Notes: a model not told the origin generated them from the sequence alone. A stretch of DNA of 64,000 nt from Fodinicurvata sediminis DSM 21159 (GCF_000420625.1 NZ_ATVH01000013.1:1-64000); one strand, 5' to 3'. Shown: positions 49,564 through 60,624, counted from the first letter of the stretch. Numbers and translations are program-made.

Positions 49564-50706
49564 ATGGCCTATCCTTTCCGCATGGAGAGGAAACGCGCAG
49601 AGTTCCAACCGGAAGCAGACCCCCCACCGGAAAGCGGCACGACAGTCCCCGACTGTCCGCGCAAGGGCCGCGGTGCTGTCGGAAACCCGGAAGGACGCTT
49701 CGATCCGGAAAGCCGTCACCGAGAGCATGACGGATGGGATCCGGAGGAAGAGGAGCCGGGACTGCAAACCATAGTCTATGCCGACGCGGCACGATCCATC
49801 CTGTCGCACAATGATTCTCCCGACGTTCCGCTCTCCCGCTCACTCAATCCCTATCGCGGCTGCGAGCACGGCTGTATCTACTGCTTCGCGCGTCCCAGCC
49901 ATTCCTATCTTGGCCTTTCGCCGGGCCTGGACTTCGAGAGCCGCATCTTCGCCAAGCACGCCGCTGCCGAGTTGCTGCGCCAGGAACTGGCCAAGCCCTC
50001 CTACCGTCCAGAGGTCATCGCGCTTGGCTCGAACACCGATCCCTACCAGCCGGTGGAGCGGAAGCTGCGCATCACCCGCGGGGTCCTGGAAGTGCTGCTC
50101 CAGGCCCGTCACCCGGTCACGTTGATCACCAAATCCACACTGGTCCTGCGCGATCTGGATCTGCTCCAGGAACTTGCGCAGCAGAATCTCGTTCGGGTCT
50201 GCCTGTCCATCACTACCCTGGACGGCAAGCTGGCACGCAATCTGGAACCGCGGGCCGCGACTCCGATGAAGCGGCTCGCGACACTTCAGAAGCTGAACCA
50301 GGCCGGCATTCCCGTCACCGTGCTTTCCGCGCCCATGATCCCGGGACTGAATGACAGTGAACTGGAGGCCATTCTCGAAGCTGCCGCCGAGCGCGGTGCC
50401 GACAGGGCCGGTTACGTCCTGCTGCGCCTGCCTCACGAGTTGGGAGCACTGTTCGAGAACTGGCTCGATACGCACATGCCGGAACGAAAAAATCGCGTCC
50501 TGAAACTTGTCAAGGAAACCCGGGCCGGCCATCTCTATGAAAGCCGTTGGGGCACGCGGATGAAGGGCCGGGGTGTCTATGCCGATCTTCTCCGCCAGCG
50601 TTTCGAGACCGCGACCCGGCGCCTGAAACTGAATCGGACGGAAAATTCCATGGATTGCAACCGCTTCCGAGCGCCCCGTGATCCACGGCAATTCGAGCTT
50701 TTCTAG
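49564..50706 (+). CDS. PA0069-family radical SAM protein (spore-photoproduct-lyase-like)
   Basis: A 380-residue protein with the radical SAM cluster CxxxCxxC at C100, C104 and C107 (RGCEHGCIYCFAR), then IALGSNTDPYQPVERKLRIT, VTLITKSTLVLRDLDLLQEL, SITTLDGKLARNLEPRAATP and the C-terminal LYESRWGTRMKGRGVYADLL. This is the PA0069 family, related to spore photoproduct lyase, whose substrate in most bacteria is not established. The LexA box directly upstream suggests a DNA-damage role. ATG 49564 lacks a Shine-Dalgarno; ATG 49582 is the alternative start, and leaderless translation is possible. Confidence 0.85.
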   Translation: MAYPFRMERKRAEFQPEADPPPESGTTVPDCPRKGRGAVGNPEGRFDPESRHREHDGWDPEEEEPGLQTIVYADAARSILSHNDSPDVPLSRSLNPYRGCEHGCIYCFARPSHSYLGLSPGLDFESRIFAKHAAAELLRQELAKPSYRPEVIALGSNTDPYQPVERKLRITRGVLEVLLQARHPVTLITKSTLVLRDLDLLQELAQQNLVRVCLSITTLDGKLARNLEPRAATPMKRLATLQKLNQAGIPVTVLSAPMIPGLNDSELEAILEAAAERGADRAGYVLLRLPHELGALFENWLDTHMPERKNRVLKLVKETRAGHLYESRWGTRMKGRGVYADLLRQRFETATRRLKLNRTENSMDCNRFRAPRDPRQFELF

Positions 50707-50869
50707 GAGCTTACGTCACGGAATCAGGCCTTTTCGCAGCCCGCCATGCTGTAAACGCATTGCTGCGCTGCAAGATGTAGGTTCCATGACGCATCAGCTT
50801 CCTTTATATGAATGCGATAAATTCGTCACATTGACAGTTAGACAGAAGCTGAAACGACAGGAAGATCTG

Positions 50870-51049
50870 ATGGCCCGGAACCGTAGTGAAAGCGTGAAGA
50901 AACCCGAAAGCGATCGCCAGCACGAGACCAAGAAGCGCAAGTGCCTGATGTGCGCCCAGAGCTTCAGCTCGGCCTGGCCTGGCGAGCGTATCTGCCCCTC
51001 CTGCAAGCAGACTCAGGCCTGGAGCGACGGACACGGTATGGCGGCCTGA
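50870..51049 (+). CDS. Small zinc-ribbon protein
   Basis: A 59-residue protein, MARNRSESVKKPESDRQHET, with KKRKCLMCAQSF (C25, C28) and RICPSCKQTQAW (C42, C45), enough for one zinc ribbon. The N-terminal third is charged and probably disordered. ATG 50870 follows AGGAAG; an in-frame ATG at 50786 has no such site. It is 35 bases before rnhB and may be cotranscribed. Function unknown. Confidence 0.7.
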   Translation: MARNRSESVKKPESDRQHETKKRKCLMCAQSFSSAWPGERICPSCKQTQAWSDGHGMAA

Positions 51050-51084
51050 GGCCGCGCGCGGACAGCGCCGCCGCGTCTGTCCCC

Positions 51085-51724
51085 ATGCCCGACTATTCAT
51101 TCGAAACAGAATTCGGAGCCCGCGACAACCGCCAAATTGTCGGCCTCGACGAGGCTGGACGCGGCCCCTGGGCCGGGCCGGTTGTCGCGGCAGCCGTGTG
51201 TATCACACCGGCAGACCTTACCGAACCCACCTTTCAGCACCTCAACGATTCCAAGAAACTGACGGCACAGCGACGGGCCAGTCTGTGCACGGCCATACAG
51301 GAACGATGTCATTTCGGCATCGGACAGGCCAGTGTTTCCGAAATCGATCAGTTCAACATCCTGCAGGCCAGCCTTCTGGCCATGCAGCGGGCGGTGGCAG
51401 CCCTGGATTTCGTTCCCGACGGCGCCATCGTCGACGGCCTGCACGCGCCGGAGTTGCCCTGTCCACACCGGGCCATGGCCCGTGGCGACAGCCTCAGCGT
51501 CTCGGTGGCGGCCGCTTCGATCCTGGCCAAGGTCACGCGTGACCGCCTGATGGAACAGCTCGACCAGGACTGCCCCGGCTATCACTGGAATCGCAATCGC
51601 GGCTATGGCACCGCGGATCATCGCAAGGCACTGGAGCAGCTCGGACCCAGCAGATATCACCGTCGCTCCTTCCGCCCCATACAAGAACTTGTGTCCAGAC
51701 TTGAAAACAAGACTGTAACTAGTT

Positions 51725-51726
<2 letters not shown>
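51085..51726 (+). CDS. rnhB: Ribonuclease HII
   Basis: Cuts RNA in RNA-DNA hybrids and starts removal of single ribonucleotides. The 213-residue protein has VGLDEAGRGPWAGPVVAAAV (D22, E23), LNDSKKLT, GAIVDGLH (D117) and SVAAASILAKVTRDRLM with a metal Asp, as in bacterial RNase HII. ATG 51085 is used; a frame reaching 50941 runs through the zinc-ribbon gene and is rejected. The rnhB-ccrM neighbourhood is conserved in alphaproteobacteria. Confidence 0.96.
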
Positions 51727-52937
<1,211 letters not shown>

Positions 52938-52966
52938 TCGCCGCTCCGTTCCCTGAACCGTCCCTC

Positions 52967-54058
52967 TCAGGCCCAGCCCTGCTTGATGGCATGGGCAATG
53001 ACCTTGCGCATCACGGAGGGCAGGGCCTGGTTGTCCAGGTCTTCCGGCGTCACCCAGCGCCCACCGGGCAGGTCACAGTGCCCGCGCGCCGCCCAGACCC
53101 GAAGCTGCAGGCGGAAATGGGTGAAGGTATGCGAGACCTGACCCGGCAGGGCCTGCCAGTCGGTGGCCAGCGGCGCCTGGGCCAGGGCTTCCCCGTCGTC
53201 CGGCGGCACTTGCGTCCAGTCCGTTGACGGCACCTCGGTCATGCCGCCGAGCAACCCCCGTTCCGGGCGACGGCGCAGCAGCACGGCACTGTCATCCGGA
53301 CGGATCAGCCAGAAGGCAACGCCCTGGCGCAGGGGCTTTTCCTTCCGTGCCGCCTTGCGCGGCAGGGTTTCGGCAATACCTCGAGCGCGTCCGGAGCAAT
53401 CCTCGGCAAGAGGACAAAGCATGCAGCGCGGCCGTGCCGGCTGACAAATGCCCGCGCCCAGGTCCATCATGGCCTGGGCGAAATCGCCGGGCCGACCGAC
53501 CGGCACAAGGCGCCGCATGAACGCACCGATCTCCGGTTTTGCCTTGGGCAATTCGGTTTCGATTGCGAACAGCCGGCTGATCACCCGCTCGATATTGCCG
53601 TCCACGGGGGCTTCTGGTTGATCGAAGGCGATGGCGGCAATGGCGGCGGCCGTATAGGGGCCGATCCCGGGCAGTCCCTGGAGCTTGTCAGCTGTTTCCG
53701 GGAAGACACCACCATGAGTGTCCGTCACGACCTGGGCGCAGCGATGGAGATTGCGGGCCCGTGCATAATACCCCAACCCCGCCCAGGCGGTCAGAACATC
53801 CTCCCGATCCGCCGCGGCCAGGTCTGCAACAGTCGGCCAGCGTTCCAGGAAGGCCTCGAAATAGGGTTTGACGGCCGCCACCGTGGTCTGTTGCAGCATG
53901 ATTTCCGACAGCCAGACATGATAGGCATCGGGCCGCTGTCCGGGCACTGCGCGCCAGGGCAGCACCCGGGCATGGCGATCGTACCAGGCCAGCAGCTTGC
54001 CGGCGATCCGTTCGGCAATAGCGGGGGACAGGCTTTCAGTGGCGGTTGAAGACGACAT
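52967..54058 (-). CDS. mutY: A/G-specific adenine glycosylase
   Basis: Removes adenine paired with 8-oxoguanine. The 363-residue protein has YHVWLSEIMLQQTTVAAVKP (catalytic Glu), the helix-hairpin-helix LQGLPGIGPYTAAAIAAIAF, VDGNIERVISRLF with the catalytic Asp, the [4Fe-4S] cluster CQPARPRCMLCPLAEDC (Cx6Cx2Cx5C) and a C-terminal NUDIX-like domain that reads 8-oxoG. ATG 54058 is used; the extension to 54133 is unlikely. It is convergent with ccrM, 29 bases apart, and divergent from the DciA-like gene. Confidence 0.97.
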   Translation of the reverse strand: MSSSTATESLSPAIAERIAGKLLAWYDRHARVLPWRAVPGQRPDAYHVWLSEIMLQQTTVAAVKPYFEAFLERWPTVADLAAADREDVLTAWAGLGYYARARNLHRCAQVVTDTHGGVFPETADKLQGLPGIGPYTAAAIAAIAFDQPEAPVDGNIERVISRLFAIETELPKAKPEIGAFMRRLVPVGRPGDFAQAMMDLGAGICQPARPRCMLCPLAEDCSGRARGIAETLPRKAARKEKPLRQGVAFWLIRPDDSAVLLRRRPERGLLGGMTEVPSTDWTQVPPDDGEALAQAPLATDWQALPGQVSHTFTHFRLQLRVWAARGHCDLPGGRWVTPEDLDNQALPSVMRKVIAHAIKQGWA

Positions 54059-54136
54059 CCTGGCCCTTATAGTTAAGACGACGACACAGGCAAGTCCGGT
54101 CAGACCGGTGACCCCGAACAAAGGACGCCCCACAGC

Positions 54137-54652
54137 GTGAACGCAGCCTCTTCCAAGGATCGCTCCGAACGTGGCGCAAGCCCGCGCAGTCTTTCGCGCC
54201 TGCTACGCGATGTCACGGCCCCGGCGCTGTCAAAGCGAAGTCGCGCCGAGGCCAGCCTGATCCTGGACTGGGCGACGGTGATCGGGACCAGCCTGGCCGG
54301 CAAGGCCCAGCCGGTGCGCCTGAGCTTTCCGCGACGTGGCGAACGCCGTGGCGCCACGCTGCTCCTGCGTGTCGATGCCGCCCATGCCCTGGATATCCAG
54401 CACCAGGAGCCCCAGATCATCGAACGCGTGAACAGCCATTTCGGCTACAGCCTGATCAGCCGCCTGAAACTGGAGCAGGCACCGTTGCGCGCGCGCCAGG
54501 AAACCCGGCGACAGGAGCCGCAGCTGCCCCCGCCCCTGCCCCGTGAGGAGAACAGCCGTCTGGAGCAACAACTGCAGGAGATCGACAACGGCCAGCTGCG
54601 CAGCGCGCTCCAGCATCTGGCCGAGGCCGTGGAGGCCCGGAAACGGAAGTGA
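54137..54652 (+). CDS. DUF721/DciA-like protein
   Basis: A 171-residue protein of the DUF721 family, which includes DciA, a loader of the DnaB helicase in bacteria lacking DnaC. The conserved KH-like core spans ASLILDWATVIGTSLAGKAQ, PVRLSFPRRGE, ATLLLRVDAAHALDIQHQEP and IIERVNSHFGY; the C-terminal third is a helical, basic-acidic tail. GTG 54137 starts it. mutY is divergent, so the promoter lies in the 78-base gap. Loader function is inferred from the family. Confidence 0.8.
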   Translation: MNAASSKDRSERGASPRSLSRLLRDVTAPALSKRSRAEASLILDWATVIGTSLAGKAQPVRLSFPRRGERRGATLLLRVDAAHALDIQHQEPQIIERVNSHFGYSLISRLKLEQAPLRARQETRRQEPQLPPPLPREENSRLEQQLQEIDNGQLRSALQHLAEAVEARKRK

Positions 54653-54839
54653 CACAAGCCTGACCTTGTTTTTGCCAGATTGTTCCCTGACACAGGACGT
54701 ACACAACGTTGCCTTGCTTCGTGCCGGCAGTCCGTCACCATGAAGCAAACGCGCAGAAAGGATTCGGGGCTGTGGATATCTGCAGTCTTGAGAATCGGAT
54801 AAGCTCCACGTAACATCCACTAGATATGGTAGGTGAAAT

Positions 54840-55460
54840 ATGAACCGCAGGCATATACTGTTATCCGCAGCCGCCCTGGCCTTGACGCCGCTGTTGCCGC
54901 GCATCAATCCCGCGTTGGCCGATGCCACGACCGTGGAAGAAGGCGAACGGATCATCGGCGATGCCGATGCGCCGATCACGATCATCGAGTATGCCTCCCT
55001 GACCTGTCCGCATTGCGCCAGTTTTCATACTGACACCCTGCCCGAGCTCAAGAGCGAGTGGCTGGACGAAGGCAAGGCCCGCCTCGTCTATCGTCATTAT
55101 CCGCTGGATGGGCTGGCTCTGCGCGCCGCCATGGTCACCGAGTGCCTGGAGCAGGACCGCGCCTTCTTCGGCCTGCTGTCCGCACTGTTCGAGAATCAGC
55201 AGCAGTGGGCCCGAGCCGAGGATCCCATCGCCGCCTTGCAGAAGCATGCACGGCTGGCCGGGCTCGGCGAAGAGCGTTTCAACAGCTGCATCGAGGACGA
55301 GGCGGGCATGAACCAGGTCATTCGCAAGCTGGAGCAGGCGCGCGAGACCTACGAGGTTCAGTCCACGCCCACCTTCATCATTAACGGCCGCAAGGTCGAG
55401 GGCAATCGCTCCTACGAAGACCTTGCGGAGATCCTGGAAGAGGTCCAGGAGGACTCCTGA
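54840..55460 (+). CDS. DsbA-family thiol:disulfide oxidoreductase
   Basis: A 206-residue periplasmic protein with a signal peptide (MNRRHILLSAAALALTPLLP...ALA) and a thioredoxin-fold DsbA domain: YASLTCPHCASFH with the redox pair C56/C59, a helical insert, and the cis-Pro loop VQSTPTFIINGRKVEGN. The CPHC dipeptide matches oxidant DsbA-type proteins. A third cysteine (NSCIEDE) and a fourth (VTECLEQ) lie in the helical insert. Located between DUF721 and smc. Confidence 0.92.
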   Translation: MNRRHILLSAAALALTPLLPRINPALADATTVEEGERIIGDADAPITIIEYASLTCPHCASFHTDTLPELKSEWLDEGKARLVYRHYPLDGLALRAAMVTECLEQDRAFFGLLSALFENQQQWARAEDPIAALQKHARLAGLGEERFNSCIEDEAGMNQVIRKLEQARETYEVQSTPTFIINGRKVEGNRSYEDLAEILEEVQEDS

Positions 55461-55519
55461 CCGGCCCTTAGCTCCTCACGGACCAGCGGCCGGCGCTAGC
55501 TTGAGAGGACACAGACGCC

Positions 55520-58500
55520 TTGGTCCAGTTTGTCAGGCTTCGATTGAGCGGCTTCAAGTCCTTCGTTGATCCGACGGAGCTGCTGATCGAGCCCGGCACG
55601 ACGGGAATCGTCGGGCCGAATGGCTGCGGAAAATCCAATCTGGTCGAGGCCCTGCGTTGGGTCATGGGCGAAACCTCCGCCAAACGCTTGCGTGGCGGCG
55701 AGATGGACGACGTCATCTTCGGTGGCAGCTCCAATCGTCCGCCCCGCAACCTGGCCGAGGTTGGCCTGTCCCTGGACAATCGTGATCGCACGGCACCCGC
55801 CAACCTGAACGACCAGGACGACTTGGAGATCGTCCGCCGAATCGAGCGCGACAAGGGCTCGACCTATCGCGTGAATGGCCGCGAAGTGCGCGCCCGCGAT
55901 GTCCAGCTGCTGTTTGCCGATGCGGCCAGCGGGGCCCAGTCTACCGCCATCGTCAGCCAGGGACGCGTGGGGGCACTGATCAACGCCAAACCCGCCGATC
56001 GGCGCATGCTGCTGGAAGAGGCCGCCGGAATCTCCGGCCTGCACTCGCGCCGCCACGAGGCGGAATTGCGGCTGAAGGCGGCCGAAGCCAACCTGGAGCG
56101 CCTGGACGACGTGTCCGGCACCATGGAAAGCCAGCTTCAGTCCCTGAAGAAACAGGCACGCCAGGCCACCCGTTATCGCAACATCGCCGACCAGTTGCGC
56201 CGGCAGGAAGCCCTGCTTCTGCACCTGGAATGGCTCGAGGCGCGCGCCCAACAGGAGCGAGCCCGGGAGGCCTTGAAGGCCGCCAAGGAAACCGTGGAAG
56301 GCCTGACGCAGCAATCCGCAGTCGCCGCACGTGAACAGACCGAGGCCGCCAATGCCCTGCCTGAATTGCGCCAGCAAGAAGCGGCATCCTCCGCCGCCCT
56401 GCGGCGGCTGATTTCCGAGCGCGACAGCCTTCAGGCCGAGGAGACCCGCACAAAGGAAGCGCGGGCCCAGGCCGAGGACCGGCTGTCCCAGATCGACAGC
56501 GACCTTAAGCGCACGGCCAATCTGCTGGAGGACGCCTCGGAAGCGCGCCAGCGCCTGCAGGACGAGCGTGCCCGCCTTCAAGAGGCCGGTGAGGGCGAGC
56601 AGGCAGCCCGCGACGACGCCATCGCCCGGCGTGATGGCCTGGCCAACGAACTCTCTGCGCGCCAGGACGAGATCGATAGCCAGGCGGAAGCCATCGCCAA
56701 TGACGAAGCCCGCCGCTCCACACTGGAACGGCGCCTGGCCGACATGGAGGAGCGGTCCCGCAAGCTGGAGGAACGCATTGCCCTCCAGGCCGGCGAGGAA
56801 CGCGATCTCAAGGCACAACAACCTGCAGCCGACGCCATGGAAGCGGCGGCACACGAACTGAGGAACGCCGAGAGCGAGGACGAAAAGCTGCAGCAGAGCC
56901 TGGAGGAAATCACGGAGACGCTCAGCACGCTGCGCCGCCAGCGGGAAAGCTTGGGCGAACGTCACCGTGCACAGGCGGCCGTCTGCACCCGCCTTGAGAC
57001 CGAGCGCAACACCCTGACACAGCTTCTGGAAAGCGGGGCCGGCGAGAGCGGTCCGCCGCTTGCCGATTCCTTGAGCGTTGAACGCGGATACGAAGCCGCC
57101 CTGGGGGCGGCCCTGGGCGAAGACCTGGAAGCGCCCCTGCTGCACGACAGCGGGGCACAGGGTGAAGACGGACCGCCGCTTTTCTGGACGACACTGCCCG
57201 AGCTCGACACAGCCCCGAACCTGCCCCAGGGCAGCACCCCCCTGACCCGCTATGTCAGTGGCAGCCCCGCGCTGCTACGGCGGCTGTCCCAGACCGGACT
57301 GGTGGATTCGGCCGACCAGGCACGCCGGCTTCAACCGGACCTGCTTCCCGGCCAGCGCCTGGTCACGGCAGATGGCGATCTCTGGCGCTGGGACGGTTAC
57401 ACGGCCTATGCCGAAGCGCCCACGGCCAGCGCCCAGCGTCTGGCCCAGCGCAACCGGTTGAGCGAACTGGAGGGCGAACTGGACGAGGCCGACAGGGACC
57501 GCCTGGCCATCGAGCAGGAAGACGAAAGCCTGCGCGAACGCCTGCAAGCCGCCGAAACGCGCGAGGCGGAAACCAGGCGGGCCCTGAAGAGCAACCAGGA
57601 GGCACTGGACAGCGCCCGCAATGCCCAGGCCCGGCTGGAGCGAGAGACAGCGGCCATCAACTCGAAACTGGAATCCGTGGCGGAATCCATTGCCACCCTG
57701 GAAACCGAGAAGGCCGAATTGAATGCCGACCTGGAAACGGTGCGTGAGGAACAGGCAGAGCTTCCGGACACCTCTGCCGCGCGAGCCAAGCTCGAAGACT
57801 CCCGGCAGGAGTTGGCGGACCTGCGCAGGCGGCACAACGAGGCCGATGCCGAACTGGGACGCCTGACGCGGGAGACGCGTGAGCGCAATGAACGGCTTGA
57901 GGCCATTGCACGCGAAGAGGCAACCTGGCAGCGTCGAACCGCCGAATCCGAACAGCACCGCACCGAGCTGGAAACGCGGCGCGAAGCGGTGCAGCAGGAA
58001 CTCGAGACCCTGTCGGCCCGACCCGAGGAAATAGCTGCGCAGCACACGACCCTGGCCGAGAAGATCGCCGAAGCCGAAACGGCACAGCGCACGGCCGCCG
58101 ATGCACTGGCCCAGGGGGAGACCCGCCAGCGCGAAGCCGATGCGGCCCTGAAGCAGGCCGAGCAGGCCGTGAACGAGGCCCGCGAAACCAGAGTCAGGAC
58201 CGAGGCAGGTGTCGAGCAGGCCGAGCAGGCACTCGACGCCCATGCCCGCCGGGTCCGCGAACGCTTGGACTGCGTGCCGGACGCCCTTCTGGACCTGGCG
58301 GGCCTTATGCCCGACCAGGAGCTGCCGGAACAGGATGAGGTCGCGGCCAAGGTCGAACGCCTGCGCGGCGAGCGCGAGCGCATGGGCCCGGTCAACCTTC
58401 GGGCCGAGACCGAGGCCGAGGAACTCACGCAGAAGATCGAGGAGATTGCCCGGGAGCGCGAGGACCTGACAGCTGCCATCGCCCGCCTGCGCCAGGGCAT

Positions 58501-59008
58501 TTCCAGCCTGAACCGCGAAGGCCGCGAACGCCTGCTGGCCGCCTTCGAACAGGTGAACCGCCACTTTACCCAGCTGTTTGCCCGGCTGTTCGGAGGCGGC
58601 GAAGCGCACCTGCGGCTGACAGAAGCCGAGGACCCCCTGGACGCCGGCCTGGAAATCATGGCCAGCCCGCCGGGCAAACGGCTCCAGGTCATGTCGCTTC
58701 TGTCGGGCGGCGAACAGGCGCTTACCGCACTGGCCGTGCTATTCGCCGTCTTCCTGACCAACCCCGCGCCGATCTGTATCCTGGACGAGGTGGACGCACC
58801 GCTCGACGATTCCAACGTGGACCGCTTCTGCGACCTGGTGGACGAGCTGGCACACAGCCTCGAAACCCGCTTCCTGCTGGTCACCCACCATCGCCTGACC
58901 ATGGCCCGGGTCGATCGCCTGTTCGGCGTGACCATGGCCGAGCGCGGTGTCAGCCAGCTTGTCTCGGTCGACATGGAGGAGGCCGAAGCCCTGCGCGAAA
59001 CGGCCTGA
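55520..59008 (+). CDS. smc: Chromosome segregation protein SMC
   Basis: Condenses and segregates DNA with ScpA/ScpB. The 1162-residue protein has Walker A GPNGCGKS (32-39), two long coiled coils (about 165-500 and 650-985), a hinge around residues 510-640 (SVERGYEAALGAALGEDLEA), the signature LLSGGEQALTALAVLFAVFL and Walker B ICILDEVDAPLDDSNVDRFC. TTG 55520 is the start, with GAGAGGA ten bases upstream; the conserved N-terminus VQFVRLRLSGFKSFVDPTEL fits it. Confidence 0.97.
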   Translation: MVQFVRLRLSGFKSFVDPTELLIEPGTTGIVGPNGCGKSNLVEALRWVMGETSAKRLRGGEMDDVIFGGSSNRPPRNLAEVGLSLDNRDRTAPANLNDQDDLEIVRRIERDKGSTYRVNGREVRARDVQLLFADAASGAQSTAIVSQGRVGALINAKPADRRMLLEEAAGISGLHSRRHEAELRLKAAEANLERLDDVSGTMESQLQSLKKQARQATRYRNIADQLRRQEALLLHLEWLEARAQQERAREALKAAKETVEGLTQQSAVAAREQTEAANALPELRQQEAASSAALRRLISERDSLQAEETRTKEARAQAEDRLSQIDSDLKRTANLLEDASEARQRLQDERARLQEAGEGEQAARDDAIARRDGLANELSARQDEIDSQAEAIANDEARRSTLERRLADMEERSRKLEERIALQAGEERDLKAQQPAADAMEAAAHELRNAESEDEKLQQSLEEITETLSTLRRQRESLGERHRAQAAVCTRLETERNTLTQLLESGAGESGPPLADSLSVERGYEAALGAALGEDLEAPLLHDSGAQGEDGPPLFWTTLPELDTAPNLPQGSTPLTRYVSGSPALLRRLSQTGLVDSADQARRLQPDLLPGQRLVTADGDLWRWDGYTAYAEAPTASAQRLAQRNRLSELEGELDEADRDRLAIEQEDESLRERLQAAETREAETRRALKSNQEALDSARNAQARLERETAAINSKLESVAESIATLETEKAELNADLETVREEQAELPDTSAARAKLEDSRQELADLRRRHNEADAELGRLTRETRERNERLEAIAREEATWQRRTAESEQHRTELETRREAVQQELETLSARPEEIAAQHTTLAEKIAEAETAQRTAADALAQGETRQREADAALKQAEQAVNEARETRVRTEAGVEQAEQALDAHARRVRERLDCVPDALLDLAGLMPDQELPEQDEVAAKVERLRGERERMGPVNLRAETEAEELTQKIEEIAREREDLTAAIARLRQGISSLNREGRERLLAAFEQVNRHFTQLFARLFGGGEAHLRLTEAEDPLDAGLEIMASPPGKRLQVMSLLSGGEQALTALAVLFAVFLTNPAPICILDEVDAPLDDSNVDRFCDLVDELAHSLETRFLLVTHHRLTMARVDRLFGVTMAERGVSQLVSVDMEEAEALRETA

Positions 59009-59074
59009 AAAGCCGCAGCTACCGGGGCTTCGAAGCGCAGGCCGACCGGCCGCCTGGAAACCGGGGATTGAGCC

Positions 59075-59103
59075 TTGACGGGGATGGGGTCCCTCCGTAT
59101 GGT
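59075..59103 (+). promoter_or_regulatory. Promoter of the F0 ATP synthase operon
   Basis: TTGACG at 59075-59080, a 17-base spacer and TATGGT at 59098-59103. It is placed 95 bases before atpI in the smc-atpI gap and is the best sigma-70-like match I saw in the window. Confidence 0.65.
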
Positions 59104-59198
59104 TCGCGCGCCTTCCGGCACGTCGGGGGCGACAGGAGGGGGCAAGCGGCCGGCACGGCTCCAGTTTCATCGGAGATATCCGATAGGGAGACAACACG

Positions 59199-59543
59199 AT
59201 GTCGGATCCGCGCAAACCCTCGCCTTTCGATTCCCTGGACAAGCGGCTCAAGGCGGTCCGCGACCGTCGGAGCAAACGTGAGGGCAAGAGTTCTACGGCA
59301 CGCGGGAGCGGCGGAAGCAGCGGCCTGGGTGTCGGCATGCGGATTGCAACCGAGATTGTCGCCTCCATTGGCGTCGGGGTTGCGATCGGACTTTTTTTGG
59401 ACGCACAGCTGGGAACGAAACCCTGGCTGATGCTTCTGTTTATCTTGCTCGGCACGGCGGCCGCGTTCTACAACGTGGTGCGCGTCGCCAAGGGGCTGGA
59501 GCGCAGGAGCAAGGAAGATAGGGACAATTCCCGGCCGAAGTGA
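59199..59543 (+). CDS. atpI: ATP synthase assembly protein AtpI
   Basis: A 114-residue membrane protein with two helices (IATEIVASIGVGVAIGLFLD, WLMLLFILLGTAAAFYNVVR) and charged ends, starting MSDPRKPSPFDSLDKRLKAV. AtpI helps assemble the c-ring. ATG 59199 follows AGGGAG. First gene of the F0 operon. Confidence 0.93.
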   Translation: MSDPRKPSPFDSLDKRLKAVRDRRSKREGKSSTARGSGGSSGLGVGMRIATEIVASIGVGVAIGLFLDAQLGTKPWLMLLFILLGTAAAFYNVVRVAKGLERRSKEDRDNSRPK

Positions 59544-59571
59544 CGGCTGACCATAGACCGCGAGGGGCAAG

Positions 59572-60327
59572 GTGGCGACGCAGGATACGCAGGACGGCGG
59601 TTTTCCCGTAGATCCTCTACACCAGTTTGAGATCACGCCGTTGATTCCGATCAACATTGGCGGTCTTGATCTGTCATTTACCAATTCGGCGTTGTGGATG
59701 CTGATCACCGTGGGTGTCATCAGCCTCTTCATGATCGCCGCTATGCGCCATCATGAACTGGTCCCCGGCCGGCTGCAGAACTGCGCCGAGCTGCTGTACG
59801 AGACCATTGCCAACATGGTGCGCGACAACGTGGGCAGTGAAGGGCGCCAGTACTTCCCCTTCATCTTCTCGCTGTTTCTCTTCGTGCTCTTCGGCAATCT
59901 CCTGGGGATGATTCCCTCGTCCTTCACCTTCACGAGCCACCTGGCCGTGACCTTCACGATGGCCATCATCATCTTCATCGCCGTGACCATCATCGGTTTC
60001 GCGCGCCATGGACTCGGCTATTGCCGCATGTTCTTCCCGCACGGCGCGCCGGCCTGGACAGCTGTCATCCTGGTTCCGATCGAACTGATCTCCTATCTCT
60101 CACGGCCGATCAGCCTGTCGATGCGTCTGTTCGCCAACATGATGGCCGGACACATCCTGCTGAAGGTCTTCGCCGGCTTCGTCCTTCTGATGGGCGTGGC
60201 AGGCGTGGTCCCACTGGCGGCCCTGCTGGGCATCACGGCGCTGGAATTCCTGGTTGCGGTGCTGCAAGCCTACATCTTCACCATTCTGACCTGCGTCTAT
60301 CTGCACGACGCCATCCACATGCACTGA
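59572..60327 (+). CDS. atpB: F0F1 ATP synthase subunit a
   Basis: The stator channel subunit in the inner membrane. The 251-residue protein has the essential arginine R185 in PISLSMRLFANMMAGHIL, with other helices such as LFLFVLFGNLLGMIP, VTFTMAIIIFIAVTIIGFA and LEFLVAVLQAYIFTILTCVY. GTG 59572 is the start, with GAGGGG just upstream. Confidence 0.97.
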   Translation: MATQDTQDGGFPVDPLHQFEITPLIPINIGGLDLSFTNSALWMLITVGVISLFMIAAMRHHELVPGRLQNCAELLYETIANMVRDNVGSEGRQYFPFIFSLFLFVLFGNLLGMIPSSFTFTSHLAVTFTMAIIIFIAVTIIGFARHGLGYCRMFFPHGAPAWTAVILVPIELISYLSRPISLSMRLFANMMAGHILLKVFAGFVLLMGVAGVVPLAALLGITALEFLVAVLQAYIFTILTCVYLHDAIHMH

Positions 60328-60399
60328 GCGGCAGCGGACAGTCGACAGGAACGAAAACCACCCCAGATCCACACGCGGTTAATCCAAGGAGTGTAAAAA

Positions 60400-60624
60400 A
60401 TGGAACTCGAAGCAGCTAAGATGATTGGTGCCGGTCTGGCGACCCTGGGCATGATCGGTGCCGGCCTCGGTGTCGGTAACGTCTGGTCCAACTACTATGC
60501 GGCCATCGCCCGCAACCCGGCCGCCAAGGACGAGATTGGCGCCAACATCTGGATCGGCTTCGCCGTGACGGAAGCCATCGCGATCTTCTCGCTGGTGGTC
60601 GCCCTTCTGGTCCTGTTCGGCTAA
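60400..60624 (+). CDS. atpE: F0F1 ATP synthase subunit c
   Basis: A 74-residue two-helix proteolipid: MELEAAKMIGAGLATLGMIG, loop ARNPAAKD and the proton-binding E58 in GFAVTEAIAIFSLVVALLVL. E58 is followed by Ala rather than Ser or Thr, which suits H+ rather than Na+ coupling. ATG 60400 follows AAGGAG. Confidence 0.98.
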   Translation: MELEAAKMIGAGLATLGMIGAGLGVGNVWSNYYAAIARNPAAKDEIGANIWIGFAVTEAIAIFSLVVALLVLFG

